A stretch of DNA of 64,000 bases from Paenibacillus thiaminolyticus (GCF_007066085.1 NZ_CP041405.1:806001-870000); one strand, 5' to 3'; shown: positions 35,542-44,870, counted from the stretch's first letter. Numbers and translations: made by a program. The notes: generated by a model not told the origin, from the letters alone.

Positions 35542-36210
35542 ATGAGTCAAAAACAAGGTTTCCGCTTGGGTGTCTATATTTTCAAAGATGCCGAAGTCGT
35601 CGATTATGCCGCGCCATACGGCGTATTTTCGGTAGCGCGCAGGCTGGATCCCGGGCTTGACGCCTTTCTCGTCGCGGATGCCTTAAGACCCGTCCAGACC
35701 CAGGCCGGCCTTACGGTCCACCCCAATTACAGCTTCAACGACATGCCGGATATGGATGCCTTTCTTATCCCCGGCGGGTTCGGAACCCGGCAGGAGACCT
35801 ACAACAAGCGGCTGCACCATTTTATACGCTCCCTGCCCGAGTCGACCTTGCTGACCAGCGTATGCACAGGCTCCTGGATCTATGGGAACATGGGGCTGCT
35901 CGACGGGCTGCCGGCGACCAGCCGTAAAGAACCGGATCGGCTGGAAGCTTCCGCCATGGGCAAGGTGCCTATCGATCGCCTTGCCGAACTTGCGCCGGCG
36001 TGCACGATCAGCCGGGCACGCATTGTCGATACCGGCCGAATCATTACCGGAGCAGGCATCGCCTCCGGGATGGAAATGGGCTTCCATTTGTTGCGGCGGG
36101 CCGGCTATGACGAAGCCTTCATCTCGGATGTAGCCAGAGTGATGGAGTATGGCGAAGCGTATAGCCTGTACAAAGAGGATATCGAATATTTCAATCCAAT
36201 CGGAAAATAA
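35542..36210 (+). CDS. DJ-1/PfpI superfamily protein
   Basis: The 222-residue protein has the class I glutaminase-like fold of the DJ-1/PfpI group: DYAAPYGVFSVARR, an FLIPGGFGTRQE loop, and the nucleophile elbow SVCTGSWIYGNMGLLDG with cysteine. It resembles isonitrile hydratases and the sensor domains of GATase-AraC regulators, but has no AraC domain. GAGAGG lies just before the ATG. Control by the divergent LysR protein is likely. The substrate is unknown. Confidence 0.82.
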   Translation: MSQKQGFRLGVYIFKDAEVVDYAAPYGVFSVARRLDPGLDAFLVADALRPVQTQAGLTVHPNYSFNDMPDMDAFLIPGGFGTRQETYNKRLHHFIRSLPESTLLTSVCTGSWIYGNMGLLDGLPATSRKEPDRLEASAMGKVPIDRLAELAPACTISRARIVDTGRIITGAGIASGMEMGFHLLRRAGYDEAFISDVARVMEYGEAYSLYKEDIEYFNPIGK

Positions 36211-36468
36211 AAAGAGCTGCCGAACGAAATCGACAGCTTCTACAGCAGCCGTTTCCCGGTATTGAACCGGGGAGCGGCTTATTTACTCGATCACATCTCC
36301 ATATCCCATTCAAGAATGGAATTCACGCTTTCTGCTCCTTTCAGATAACATCTAACATCTCCCGCATTACAAATCCTCGAATGACTCCGACATCCACAGC
36401 AATTCTATCCCTAATCACGTATCTGGGTGAATGACCATACAATACATCAGATGAACATCGGGGAGTGA

Positions 36469-36969
36469 ATGAAGTTGATCAAACTGACATTGGACATGGC
36501 GAAGCTGCTGATCGCTGCCGCGGAACGCAAGTCTCGCGAGCTCGGTCTGGCCGAGGTGATCGCTATCGTCGACGAAGGGACGAACCTCATCGCACTGCAC
36601 CGGATGGATAATGCCCGGATCGCCGCTATCGATATCGCCCTCAACAAGGCATGGACGAGTGCAGCGATGAAAATGCCGACATCCAATCTGTCGGAGGCAG
36701 CTCTTCCCGGCGGACCGTCCTTCGGCATCAACACGACGAATCAAGGAAAAATCGTTATCCTGGGCGGTGGCATTCCGCTTGTCAAAAAAGGGAGCATCGT
36801 CGGGGGGATCGGCGTAAGCGGCGGCACAAGCGCGCAAGACATCGAAGTGGCCAATGCCGCCGTGCAAGCATTCGAGAGTATCCACGAGCGAGGCGGCTCG
36901 CCAATCGGAACGGCACGAATTGGTACGCGCCAGCCAGCTGTTCCCTCGCCTTACTTGATCCGTGAATGA
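36469..36969 (+). CDS. GlcG/HbpS-type haem-degrading family protein
   Basis: The 166-residue protein is a DUF336 member: MAKLLIAAAERKSRELGLAE, VDEGTNLIALHRMDNARI, and the C-terminal GGGIPLVKKGSIVGGIGVSG. Family members include HbpS, which binds haem, and GlcG near glycolate genes; many act as small ligand-binding or haem-degrading proteins. GGGGAG lies just before. The role here cannot be set by context. The interval 36211-36468 holds a weak GAGCTG/CAGCTT hairpin after the DJ-1 gene and nothing else clear. Confidence 0.82.
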   Translation: MKLIKLTLDMAKLLIAAAERKSRELGLAEVIAIVDEGTNLIALHRMDNARIAAIDIALNKAWTSAAMKMPTSNLSEAALPGGPSFGINTTNQGKIVILGGGIPLVKKGSIVGGIGVSGGTSAQDIEVANAAVQAFESIHERGGSPIGTARIGTRQPAVPSPYLIRE

Positions 36970-37043
36970 ACGGCTCACTTTTCACTGAAGAAAACTTGCA
37001 CGGCGATAAGGACTCATAAGAAAGCCTCCTTATTTTTGATAAT

Positions 37044-37093
37044 AAAAAGGGCCAATTCCTCAAGCATGTAGAAAACATGCGAGGAATTAGCCT
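37044..37093 (-). terminator. Strong terminator of the HINT toxin-immunity pair
   Basis: On the minus strand GGCTAATTCCTC-GCATGT pairs with ACATGC(TT)GAGGAATTGGCC and is followed by CTTTTTATT. It marks the end of the toxin island. Confidence 0.8.
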
Positions 37094-37141
37094 TTGAATA
37101 AACTCTTTTGAAAGGCACGAAACCAATCAAGGTCATTTAGT

Positions 37142-37435
37142 CTAATTATTAATTGATGCCCAATTTTTAAATATCTCCAGTATCTCTCTAAGATTGTTTG
37201 GTCCACCGTATCCCTTAAAAGTATTTTCTTCTACAAAACAATGAATCCAATCGTTATTGCTACGTTCTATAATTGTTTTTGTATATTCCATTTCCTCTAG
37301 AACGGTATCATTTAAACTAATTTCTACAGACCACCCGGGGTTATCCAATGTGGCAATTCTTAGACCATAACTATGCTCCCAGTCGTTATCGCAGTTCTGT
37401 AAAAACCAATTCTCCAACCAAATTAATATATCCAT
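37142..37435 (-). CDS. Immunity protein, Imm53-like
   Basis: The 97-residue acidic protein begins MDILIWLENWFLQNCDNDWE and contains HSYGLRIATLDNPGWSVEIS, the pattern of the Imm53 family of polymorphic-toxin immunity proteins (W-DWEHS-G-I-TLDNPGW). It starts six bases after the HINT toxin stop, the usual toxin-immunity arrangement, and should bind and block that toxin in the cytosol. A strong terminator follows. Confidence 0.8.
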   Translation of the reverse strand: MDILIWLENWFLQNCDNDWEHSYGLRIATLDNPGWSVEISLNDTVLEEMEYTKTIIERSNNDWIHCFVEENTFKGYGGPNNLREILEIFKNWASINN

Positions 37436-37441
37436 TTTTAA

Positions 37442-38314
37442 TCACCACTTCATAGGGGTTTCTTTCCCTGATCTTCTAGGTTCTCTAACTCCTCCCGGAG
37501 TCTTAGGATCATGGACGTGTGGTTCTTTAACCTTTTGCCCAGTTACTTTGTTATAATGACCATCGCCTTTACCAACACCGTCATACCGCTTTACTTGTTC
37601 CCACTTATTTGGGTTATTCGTATTAGTTTGTGGTTTATACGTTGAGTAGTTTGTTACACTCCCATTAGAGTCTCGTTTAAATGTAGTGTGTGCTCCAATT
37701 GCGGAGTTATCAGGTTTTAAATTGTTTTTTGCTTTTCCAACATTAGACGCCTGGCTAGATCCTCCGCCTCCCCCTGTAGGCGCTCTCATCGGGATACTTC
37801 TTATTCCGCCGGCTCCACAATTATGCGTCCATATTTCCAGCTCGGTTACGAAATAATTATGTACTCCTTCGACACGGAAGTTATACACAGTGGTGATGTC
37901 GTTCTTAATCTCGATACGATCAATCGGATAAAGTTTGCCTTCTGGATTTTGAAGCAGGTCACCTGCTTTTAGGTGTCTTGCCTCCACCCAACCTTGTCCA
38001 GGAATCCAGAACGGATGCTCTTCCGTCGTCGTTATCGTTATTCCTTTGACCGTAATTTGATACGTTTCGTTTGCTTGTCTCTGGAACAATTCAATAACTG
38101 CATTATATCCTGTTTTTCCTGTAAGTTCATCCTTCGTCAGTACAAAATCACCGATGCGGATCTCTTCAATCGGCTTGAAGCCTGAAGTCGTTTGTACCGG
38201 CGTTCCGGCAGAGAAGCAATGCAAATTACAATTCGCGATGGATTGAGCAGAAGCAAGAGGAATACTCGTAAATGAAAGGATAAAAAATAACATCAAAGAA
38301 ATAATTTTTTTCAT
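37442..38314 (-). CDS. Sec-exported polymorphic toxin with pretoxin HINT domain
   Basis: The 290-residue protein has a signal peptide (MKKIISLMLFFILSFTSIPL, cleavage near SAQ), a HINT domain from CFSAGTPVQTTSGFKPIEEI to HNYFVTELEIWTHNC (autoproteolytic Cys at its start and HNC at its end), a Gly-rich linker, and a C-terminal toxin of about 85 residues with HVHDPKTPGGVREPR. The tail resembles polymorphic toxin type 24, a predicted RNase. HINT is thought to release the toxin. It is complete but has no delivery domain beyond Sec export. An Imm53-like gene follows. Confidence 0.82.
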   Translation of the reverse strand: MKKIISLMLFFILSFTSIPLASAQSIANCNLHCFSAGTPVQTTSGFKPIEEIRIGDFVLTKDELTGKTGYNAVIELFQRQANETYQITVKGITITTTEEHPFWIPGQGWVEARHLKAGDLLQNPEGKLYPIDRIEIKNDITTVYNFRVEGVHNYFVTELEIWTHNCGAGGIRSIPMRAPTGGGGGSSQASNVGKAKNNLKPDNSAIGAHTTFKRDSNGSVTNYSTYKPQTNTNNPNKWEQVKRYDGVGKGDGHYNKVTGQKVKEPHVHDPKTPGGVREPRRSGKETPMKW

Positions 38315-38692
38315 GTTCTTCTCCTTTTTTGCAAAAATTTAATCGGATACTGCGTCCCTGATTGGTCACGGTATGCTATCGTTCATACATTTCATGTTGC
38401 TGCTTCGGTTGATATTAAGCAATGTCTTTCCCCCTTAGCTCGTCACACAGCAAAGTTATCTATATAAGGTGCTGGATGACGTATATTCCTTGTCAAAAAA
38501 TGATGTTTTCGAGTATACCAAAAAATGCCGGCTCGTGTCCTTGTTTTTGAAAATACTTTAAAGATTTGTAATAAACTCCGAAATGATGGGTTCGAAGCAA
38601 CGACAAGAAGGCTGCTGAGGGAAGCCTGAATGGATTGATTCTCGGGCGGAGCGCTAGGGAAAGGCTGGAGAGTGGGGTGCAATCAGCAGACC

Positions 38693-38791
38693 AAAACGGC
38701 ATCAATCAATGGCGTGCCTGTACCGGGTGAACTTATCGACGGTGTGACATACGCTCCTGTCCGTGCAGTTGCAGCGGCGTTGGGTAATTAA
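38693..38791 (+). pseudogene. Relic of a copper-amine-oxidase-N-like domain
   Basis: The plus strand reads ASINGVPVPGELIDGV, TYAPVRAVAAALGN and a stop. This is the repeat seen at the C-terminus of Paenibacillus secreted and prophage amidases (NGVxVP...TYAPVRAVAEALG). Nothing upstream continues it. The rest of 38315-39140 shows only a small hairpin and no other gene. Confidence 0.55.
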
Positions 38792-38886
38792 GACGATAAT
38801 GTATAATTACGGTATTCTATTATTCCTAGGATAAGCAAGAAAATATATTACATAATATTAACCTCCAACCAATTCAAACGAAAAGC

Positions 38887-38917
38887 AAAGAGCCGTGAGT
38901 AACTACTCGCGGTCTTT
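38887..38917. terminator. Hairpin after the amidase relic
   Basis: AAAGAGCCG-TGAGTA pairs with TACTCG-CGGTCTTT. It may be the old terminator of the lost amidase gene. Confidence 0.5.
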
Positions 38918-39140
38918 ATGTATGTATGAATAAACACAGGAGTTCTGGATATGTTATTGTTCCAATCCACCTGTTCTTTCAATGGTGTAAGTATTTGTAA
39001 GGCAAATAAATGGTTGAATATTTCGTTTAAGTTTATAGTAAAGCAATATACCGCTCATAAAGAGAATCGTAATCTGTCATATTTCATTACTTCAAGCATC
39101 TCAGATCAATGAATTTGAATTAACTATAGGAGGAAAAGTA

Positions 39141-39953
39141 ATGAAAAAAGGTTTGAATGGTTTTCAAATAAAATTGATTGCCTTATTTTTCATGACGTTA
39201 GATCATATCTATGCTAATTTTTCAGTCGTAGCAGATATCCCTATTTTATTCACAATACTTGGAAGAATAGCTGCGCCATTATTTATATTTATGGTAACAC
39301 AAGGGATGAGACATACTCGTAGCAGAGAGAAGTACTTACTTCGTTTATGGGTTGGATCTGTGGGGATGAATGTAGGAAATAATGTTTTAAACTCATTATT
39401 CCCAAGAAGCGATGGTGCAGTGCTATTTGCTAATATATTTTCTACTATGTTTGTAATCTGCCTTCTCATTTATGGATGTGAAAAAATTATCGACTGTTTT
39501 AAAAATAGAAATTATAAAAAGGTTGTTGGTTTTTCTCTTTTAACTTTGCTTCCCTTCATTGGTTCAGGTTTATCACTCCTTTTGATGAGTCATATGGAAA
39601 ATCCAACTATGTTATTGTTATTCAAATTAATTACTACCACTATCCCTTCCATATTGTTCGTTGAAGGTGGTTACATTATTGTACTTCTTGGTATTGGATT
39701 CTATTTATTTGGGAAAAATGCAAAGAATACTGGTATTTATTACCTCTTATTTTCAGCACTTATTTTTATAAGCCAAGTAGATATTTCTTCTTTTCAAGCA
39801 TTGCTTCAGAATAATCAATGGTTCATGGTTTTAGCTTTACCTTTCTTACTACTTTATAATCACGAAAAAGGTAAAAGCATGAAATATTTATTTTATTTCT
39901 ATTACCCATTGCATATATATATTTTTTGGATTGTATCTACATTTCTAGTCTAA
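39141..39953 (+). CDS. TraX-family membrane protein
   Basis: The 270-residue protein has about eight membrane segments and begins LNGFQIKLIALFFMTLDHIY, the TraX signature; FTILGRIAAPLFIFMVTQGM and FYYPLHIYIFWIVSTFLV are further family marks. In F-type plasmids TraX acetylates pilin, but chromosomal firmicute homologues are of unknown role. AGGAGG lies eight bases before the ATG. The gene is A+T-rich and stands alone among insertion relics. Confidence 0.82.
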   Translation: MKKGLNGFQIKLIALFFMTLDHIYANFSVVADIPILFTILGRIAAPLFIFMVTQGMRHTRSREKYLLRLWVGSVGMNVGNNVLNSLFPRSDGAVLFANIFSTMFVICLLIYGCEKIIDCFKNRNYKKVVGFSLLTLLPFIGSGLSLLLMSHMENPTMLLLFKLITTTIPSILFVEGGYIIVLLGIGFYLFGKNAKNTGIYYLLFSALIFISQVDISSFQALLQNNQWFMVLALPFLLLYNHEKGKSMKYLFYFYYPLHIYIFWIVSTFLV

Positions 39954-40121
39954 AAAGAGTCTTAAAAACTGATCATTTCGATAAGCAAATACCCTTCGAA
40001 TAAATGGGAATTACCTAAGTTAACTGCTTTATTACCAGAAACGGTAATGGTTATTTAAGTTTAGAACAAAGGAATGATTTGCCAACCCTTTTATGAATAA
40101 GGAGAAACGAAGAGAGTGATA

Positions 40122-40701
40122 TGCTCCCCTTAAGTAGACAGGTGAAATAATAAAACCTTCTGCTTTAGAACACTCACAACAGAAGTTATTCTACGGAACT
40201 CAAGCTCCAAGCCGTAAAAGATTATCTATCCGGGGAGTTCACGTAAAGTCGAGTTATTCATCTTCATGACAAATCATCATCTCTTATGTGTTTGGACGTT
40301 CCAATAATAATTCTCTCGTATTTCAGACAATGAAACAGGCATTGCAAAAAGCTCCAGGAAGCAAGCCCTTGTTTCATAGCGACCGGGGTTACCAATATAC
40401 CTCCTTGGCTTCAAGAAGATCTTGGACGATAACGAAATGACCCAGAGTATGTCCCGTGTTGGACGGTGCATCGATAACGATCCAATGGAATCTTTTTGGG
40501 AACTCTAAAATGCGAGAAGTATTATTACATACCTACCATACCTTTGAGGAGCTCGAGGGGGACATCCAGGCCTACATCCACTTTTACAATTACGAACGAT
40601 TACAGGCAAAACTAAACGGCCTTGTTCCAATGGAATTCAGAACCAAGGCCGCTTAAAGAATTTTTACTTTTTGTATTGTCTACTTGATGGGGGGCAGTTC
40701 A
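40122..40701 (+). mobile_element. IS3-family insertion sequence relic
   Basis: Imperfect inverted ends (CCCCTTAAGTAGACA on the left; the complement of TGTCTACTTGATGGGGGGCA on the right) enclose pieces of an IS3/IS150-type transposase. Early on, TELKLQAVKDYLSGEF is the start of OrfA. Then frames with SLVFQTMKQALQKAPG, LFHSDRGYQYTSLA (DDE Asp), and YHTFEELEGDIQAYIHFYNY ending near 40656 form OrfB. The middle is deleted and several frameshifts are present, so it is inactive. The interval 39954-40121 between TraX and the element has no gene that I can see. Confidence 0.75.
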
Positions 40702-40727
40702 CATACTTCCTACGGCTCTTGTTTAAC

Positions 40728-41150
40728 TTAGAAAGCTCTAGAGGAAAACTCGAATTGATAACCACTTCCGCCATCATTGGGAACAATGATGTATCTATAG
40801 AAGCCTGTATATTTTCCCGGTCTAAAAGATTTTGTTATTTGATTTTTGGTTTTAGTGGTTTTTCCTATCGCGACTTGTTTATTATTTTCGTTATAGATTT
40901 TTATTGTCATTCCTACACCGTCTTTATCCCACAAATGGTAACGGATTTCATTTCCGAAACTAGGCTCATAATAAAATGAACCTTTATACTCTCCCTCATC
41001 TGGTATTTCATCTTCGACTATATCCAGTCGATCCATTGTGCTGAAAACTGGAACGGCCTCATTCTGAATAGTCCTTGGCTGCGCAGAAGCAGATAAAACG
41101 GGAACTGCAAACAAAGTCAAAGCAGTTAAGGTGAGCAATACCTTTCTCAT
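40728..41150 (-). CDS. Secreted protein of unknown function
   Basis: The 140-residue protein has a clear signal peptide (MRKVLLTLTALTLFAVPVLS, cleavage near ASA-QP). The mature part is polar, with EYKGSFYYEPSFGNEIRYHL and a final FYRYIIVPNDGGSGYQFEF, suggesting a small beta-sandwich exported protein. No family recognised. AGGAGGGTGTTTAA precedes the ATG. It sits next to the IS3 relic and is not clearly part of the toxin array. Confidence 0.65.
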   Translation of the reverse strand: MRKVLLTLTALTLFAVPVLSASAQPRTIQNEAVPVFSTMDRLDIVEDEIPDEGEYKGSFYYEPSFGNEIRYHLWDKDGVGMTIKIYNENNKQVAIGKTTKTKNQITKSFRPGKYTGFYRYIIVPNDGGSGYQFEFSSRAF

Positions 41151-41372
41151 TTAAACACCCTCCTAAAAAAAGTATAGGTGACTGTAAATGATGGGTTTCT
41201 AAGTTTACATTACCATATTTCTGGTAAAAAGAAAACCATAGTATATTGGAGCGCATCATGTCATGGCAACAGCATCGCCAACATGAAGGGGAAATGGATC
41301 GGTGGAAAATACACCTGCATTAGGTGTGAGAAGCCCATGTACGACGCATTCGGAAAAAGATGAGCCCCGGCA

Positions 41373-41615
41373 TTATTCCAGGGCTTTTCCTTTACCCACA
41401 CCCGTTTGATATCGTTCCCCCGTATCCGCATCAACTTGCACTTTTCCTGATTTGGGGTTAAGCGTTTTCCCCATATACCAGATAATAATTCCCGACACAA
41501 TAAACAAAAAAGCAAGCGGCAGCCGGGAATCTATTGAGTTTAAAACACCCGGGCCCTTCCAAACAATCACAAGAAACTTCCTTTTCTGGTTATGTCTAAA
41601 TTGAGCCCTGCGCAC
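41373..41615 (-). CDS. Possible small membrane protein or fragment
   Basis: An 80-codon frame contains one hydrophobic segment (LPLAFLFIVSGIIIWYMG) followed by a polar tail LNPKSGKVQVDADTGERYQT. The frame ends at a hairpin with AGCCC/GGGCT at 41365-41388. No ribosome site supports the annotated first Met, and upstream text to 41920 contains no recognisable gene apart from a possible fragment GHRIEHEYSSYDAKKGMLMD near 41650. It may be a remnant. Confidence 0.3.
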   Translation of the reverse strand: MRRAQFRHNQKRKFLVIVWKGPGVLNSIDSRLPLAFLFIVSGIIIWYMGKTLNPKSGKVQVDADTGERYQTGVGKGKALE

Positions 41616-41920
41616 CGTTCCAGTTTGACATCCATGAGCATTCCCTTCTTTGCATCGTAGCTGGAATACTCGTGCTCAATGCGGTGGCCAAAAGACCATG
41701 AGGGTTTTCTGACCAACTAAGTTGTAGCCGATCCAATTGGTTAATTCAGACCAGAGTTTTCCATTGAGTCCCCCCTTGGGGGGAGGTTCATATAAAAGAG
41801 TTTACACAAAATCCCTGACAGACCCCGTTTTCTATGCATATTATAAGCTAATTTTACGAAAACCTCGCTTATACAAAATGATGGACAGACCTCAAGATCG
41901 AAATATATACTCACTTATCT

Positions 41921-42370
41921 TTATTCTACTTTGGGTAGAAATCCACTTCCGTTACACGTTGAGCATAATTCTAGTTTGCGAGTTGATTTGTAAAAATCAG
42001 CCACTCCACAACTAGGATCATAGTACTCCCAATCTAAATAATAATTTATAGCCAATGCTACTTCTTCCCATGTTTCACGTGCACATGCCTTAAGGAATTT
42101 ATTTATTTTTTGTTCTACTAATTTTAGATTAGACTCCATATCCTGCTCATGTACAACAAATATTCCTCTTCCACTCACAACACCGTCTTCCAATAAAATC
42201 TCATTTAATTTTTGGGGTGTCATAACTCTACAGTAAAATATATCTGCCCCTTCATCATCTTCTGTAGAAATGTTAACATCTACGCCTATAACAAAATTAT
42301 TGATATCAATCGGTTTTTGTACAAATGAAATGTGCAAATTTTTTAAAACAGGTTTAATCATTTTTTCCAC
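41921..42370 (-). CDS. Immunity protein, Imm8-like
   Basis: The 149-residue acidic protein contains EGADIFYCRVMTPQKLNEIL and ETWEEVALAINYYLDWEYYD, the layout of Imm8-type immunity proteins, and ends with a CSTCNGSGFLPKVE tail that may bind a metal. It starts 11 bases after the stop of a toxin end (42382-42610). AAAGGAG lies upstream. It should protect against that toxin, though the toxin now lacks any delivery part. Confidence 0.6.
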   Translation of the reverse strand: MEKMIKPVLKNLHISFVQKPIDINNFVIGVDVNISTEDDEGADIFYCRVMTPQKLNEILLEDGVVSGRGIFVVHEQDMESNLKLVEQKINKFLKACARETWEEVALAINYYLDWEYYDPSCGVADFYKSTRKLELCSTCNGSGFLPKVE

Positions 42371-42381
42371 TCCTTTTTGAA

Positions 42382-42610
42382 CTACTCAAGTTGAACATGA
42401 TAGTTTGTAAGTTGTCTTCCTGATGAAATAAATGTTTCAAAATTCGCTTCATTGGCGCCTTTTCCTTTTTTGTATTGAATCCTCACACGCCCACTACTCG
42501 TCCCCTTACCATCAGGCGGCTTCCCATTGGGCTTGCTTGGTTTCTGCGGTGAAGGCGTTTTCGGCGGTGGAAGATTTGACCCTTCGCATGTCTTAGATAC
42601 TCTACCCAGC
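42382..42610 (-). pseudogene. Orphan toxin end with pre-toxin linker
   Basis: The minus strand reads GSNLPPPKTPSPQKPSKPNG, then KPPDGKGTSSGRVRIQYKKG, then EANFETFISSGRQLTNYHVQ-LE and a stop. The first part is the Pro-rich linker shared by other cassettes; the last 45 residues are unique and look like a shortened toxin. There is no start codon, ribosome site or promoter, so it is silent unless joined to an upstream carrier. The Imm8-like gene follows. Confidence 0.6.
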
Positions 42611-42747
42611 GGAGCACGGCTTCAAAAGTTTCCTTTATTTTGAAAAAAATGTGAGAAAACGAAGACAACAAAAAACAGGTCAATCCTGATGCTATCTAAT
42701 CATAATGAACCTGTTAAATGTAACGCTGTTACGTTATTCAGGGTATA

Positions 42748-42917
42748 AAATTAAAGCATAAATGTGTGACTAAGCAAATTGGAAAAATCTTTTCTACGGG
42801 TATTACATGGTTATATGTGTTATTGATAGAATGAAGGGTTTATTTGGCACTGGGTAACCTCCACCAAAAGAAAAACCTTGAAAGGTAGGAAGCCAATCAA
42901 GGTCTTTACTAAAACAT
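42748..42917 (-). repeat. Intercassette block, copy 1, with terminator
   Basis: This non-coding block matches 53927-54090: shared stretches include AAATTAAAGCAT, TACGGGTATTACATGG, TTATATGT-TTATTGAT and GGCACTGGGTA. It ends in a terminator hairpin at 42868-42905 (AACCTTGA ... TCAAGGT, T run on the minus strand) that follows the immunity gene at 42947. The rest of 42611-42946 holds no gene. Confidence 0.7.
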
Positions 42918-42946
42918 GATTTTTAAAACCATTTTCTACTTACTGT

Positions 42947-43366
42947 TTACTCTAGCTTTCCTGTCTGTTTATCAAGTAATAGACATGAGATTTTCTTCGC
43001 TCCCACGAAGTAATACTTTTCATTATTAAAACCTTCTGCAATAAACTTAAAAATATAATTACCGATTTCCACTTCAAATTTGTCAGTTAATTCTTCTATT
43101 TCTTTTTGAGTGGCTAATTGAATCACACGACTTGAAGTATCGGTTTTCCATCCAAAAGGGATTGAAACAAAAGATATTTGCTCAAAAGTAATCTCAATGT
43201 TAGCCTCTTTTAAGGTATTATCCAACCGACCGATAATTGTTAAATCCCAACCATTGGATAAGGCAACATCAAAATCCATCCAAAGTTCCTTAGAAACGTA
43301 TTCGTTGATATTCTCAACTACTTGAATTACTTCTTTTTCATTCATTAAGAATCTTTGTTCACTCAA
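42947..43366 (-). CDS. Immunity protein partner of the Ntox30-like toxin
   Basis: The protein of about 139 residues has no family that I recognise, but its position, 15 bases after a toxin stop, and its small acidic character mark it as an immunity protein. It begins near SEQRFLMNEKEVIQVVENIN and contains DVALSNGWDLTIIGRLDNTL and EVEIGNYIFKFIAEGFNNEK. A TTG at 43366 with AGGGGTG six bases upstream is the best start; an ATG eight codons later has no site. A terminator follows. Confidence 0.55.
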   Translation of the reverse strand: MSEQRFLMNEKEVIQVVENINEYVSKELWMDFDVALSNGWDLTIIGRLDNTLKEANIEITFEQISFVSIPFGWKTDTSSRVIQLATQKEIEELTDKFEVEIGNYIFKFIAEGFNNEKYYFVGAKKISCLLLDKQTGKLE

Positions 43367-43381
43367 AATTAACACCCCTAA

Positions 43382-44338
43382 TCACGGTAACTGAATATGT
43401 GTATCTCTAGCAGCATTTTCATTAAATAATGGGTTTGGACGACCGTCTTTATAAGTTTCCTTTAACGTACTTTCATGATGCCACTTTCCATTGGTATCCA
43501 TATACTCTGTTCCCTCTCCACGTTTCTGCCTACTCACCCTATAAATGCTTCCAGTTTTTCCGTATTGAGATTCAGCTTCATGTGCTCTAACCTCGTACTT
43601 ATAATCTCCTTCTGTCCATTTTTCGTTGAATCTTCCAGGCGATTTATCCAAACCTTGTCTTTCTACTGCAGTTTTCAGGAAATCACTTGGGTTATTTGAT
43701 TTAGACAAATCAATACCTTTACCCGTCCCCTCAGGCTGCTTCCCATTGGGCTTGCTTGGTTTCTGCGGGGAAGGCGTTTTCGGCGGTGGACTATTTGACC
43801 CTCCGCTTTTAAACATTTGATAAAGCTCATTGAGGGTTTCACCAGTATTAGATAAACCTTGATACGTTACTCCTGCTCCATGTCCTGCTAAAGCGACGGA
43901 TTCTCCGGTAACAGCTACGCCTACAGGTGATAATACTGCGGCATACATCAACTCGTACGCCATCTGCTGACCCATCATGAGTCTGGCTTCCGCTTCCATG
44001 AGCTGGGCTTCGCCCAGAATAGCCAGCCACGACTTGGATGGTTCTTGCTCCGGCTTTGGCTGCTCGGCCATGTAACGCTCGTAGTTCGCCCTCCAGCGTT
44101 GTCTCAGTTCGGATGGAATCTGATGGTAGACCTGCTCCAACTCATTCGCAGACTGAGCCATACGTCGGACATAAGAAGCGATATCGTTCCATGATGCGGG
44201 TGTTCCTAACTCACGCGCACTTGTAAATACCTTGCCCAGCAGCCACTTTCTATAATAGGCATCCTTGGCTTTCTCGTGCTCGTATTGACTGATGAGTCCT
44301 TGCATGACCAGAATGGCCAGATATTTCAGCGGATGCAA
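43382..44338 (-). CDS. Orphan toxin cassette, polymorphic toxin type 30-like
   Basis: The 318-residue frame starts with the pre-toxin segment HPLKYLAILVMQGLISQYEH also found inside the 1051-residue VgrG, runs through GVTYQGLSNTGETLNELYQM and the Pro-rich linker, reaches the EGTGKG junction, and ends in a toxin of about 110 residues with WTEGDYKYEVRAHEAESQYG, GSIYRVSRQKRGEGTEYMDT and ENAARDTHIQLP. This end resembles polymorphic toxin type 30, a predicted nuclease. Only a TTG is available as start, with a poor site, so it is probably a silent tip. The frame is intact. Confidence 0.72.
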   Translation of the reverse strand: MHPLKYLAILVMQGLISQYEHEKAKDAYYRKWLLGKVFTSARELGTPASWNDIASYVRRMAQSANELEQVYHQIPSELRQRWRANYERYMAEQPKPEQEPSKSWLAILGEAQLMEAEARLMMGQQMAYELMYAAVLSPVGVAVTGESVALAGHGAGVTYQGLSNTGETLNELYQMFKSGGSNSPPPKTPSPQKPSKPNGKQPEGTGKGIDLSKSNNPSDFLKTAVERQGLDKSPGRFNEKWTEGDYKYEVRAHEAESQYGKTGSIYRVSRQKRGEGTEYMDTNGKWHHESTLKETYKDGRPNPLFNENAARDTHIQLP

Positions 44339-44346
44339 CCCGCCTT

Positions 44347-44853
44347 TTAGACTTCTATTATTGTTTCAGTATATTTTTTGTCATCTAAAAGATTTTCGAT
44401 CCAGAACTTTCGTTGTTCAGCCCCTCCAATATTTATACCGAAATAAAAGGATGGGTCTATAAACAATTCCTGTCCATTAATTAAGTTTAGCTGAATGCTA
44501 TTACAAATAATTTGTTCTTTATCGTTCAGTTCCATCCCGTTAATGATAATACTTTTAACCGTATTTTTAGCCGACATCGGATCTGTCAATATTATTTGAC
44601 TTACTGATGTTTTACACGGTTGCATATCCTTATCAATTTCGAACTGATATCGTATTGAATCTACTATCCTCACACTTAGTTTAGAGTACTGCTCAATTGA
44701 TTCAAATTCGATACATTGATCCCCCACTTCAAAATAATAATACCGCATATCTGGACAGAAGTCCGCAATTCCATCTTCAATATCGACAAAGCCAACTAAG
44801 TAAATATCCTGAATGGAATTACTCTTAAAGATACTTATAAGTTTTTCTAGCAT
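44347..44853 (-). CDS. Immunity protein, duplicated copy A
   Basis: The 168-residue acidic protein (MLEKLISIFKSNSIQDIYLV, VGDQCIEFESIEQYSKLSVR, PSFYFGINIGGAEQRKFWIE) is nearly identical to that at 50750-51256. It follows a decayed toxin end at 44871-45060, of which it is the presumed immunity protein, and is nine bases before the next cassette. GGAGAGGTTCTT precedes the ATG. No family recognised. Both copies are intact though their toxin is not, suggesting selection for protection against relatives. Confidence 0.6.
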   Translation of the reverse strand: MLEKLISIFKSNSIQDIYLVGFVDIEDGIADFCPDMRYYYFEVGDQCIEFESIEQYSKLSVRIVDSIRYQFEIDKDMQPCKTSVSQIILTDPMSAKNTVKSIIINGMELNDKEQIICNSIQLNLINGQELFIDPSFYFGINIGGAEQRKFWIENLLDDKKYTETIIEV

Positions 44854-44870
44854 AAGAACCTCTCCTTTTT

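Noticed and set aside
38443..38705. Minus-strand frames of 70-79 codons near 38.6 kb
   Set aside because: No ribosome site or homology; probably chance frames beside the amidase relic.
41178..41363. Plus-strand 61-codon frame with a CxxC pair
   Set aside because: No ribosome site, no partner and no family; not enough to call a gene.
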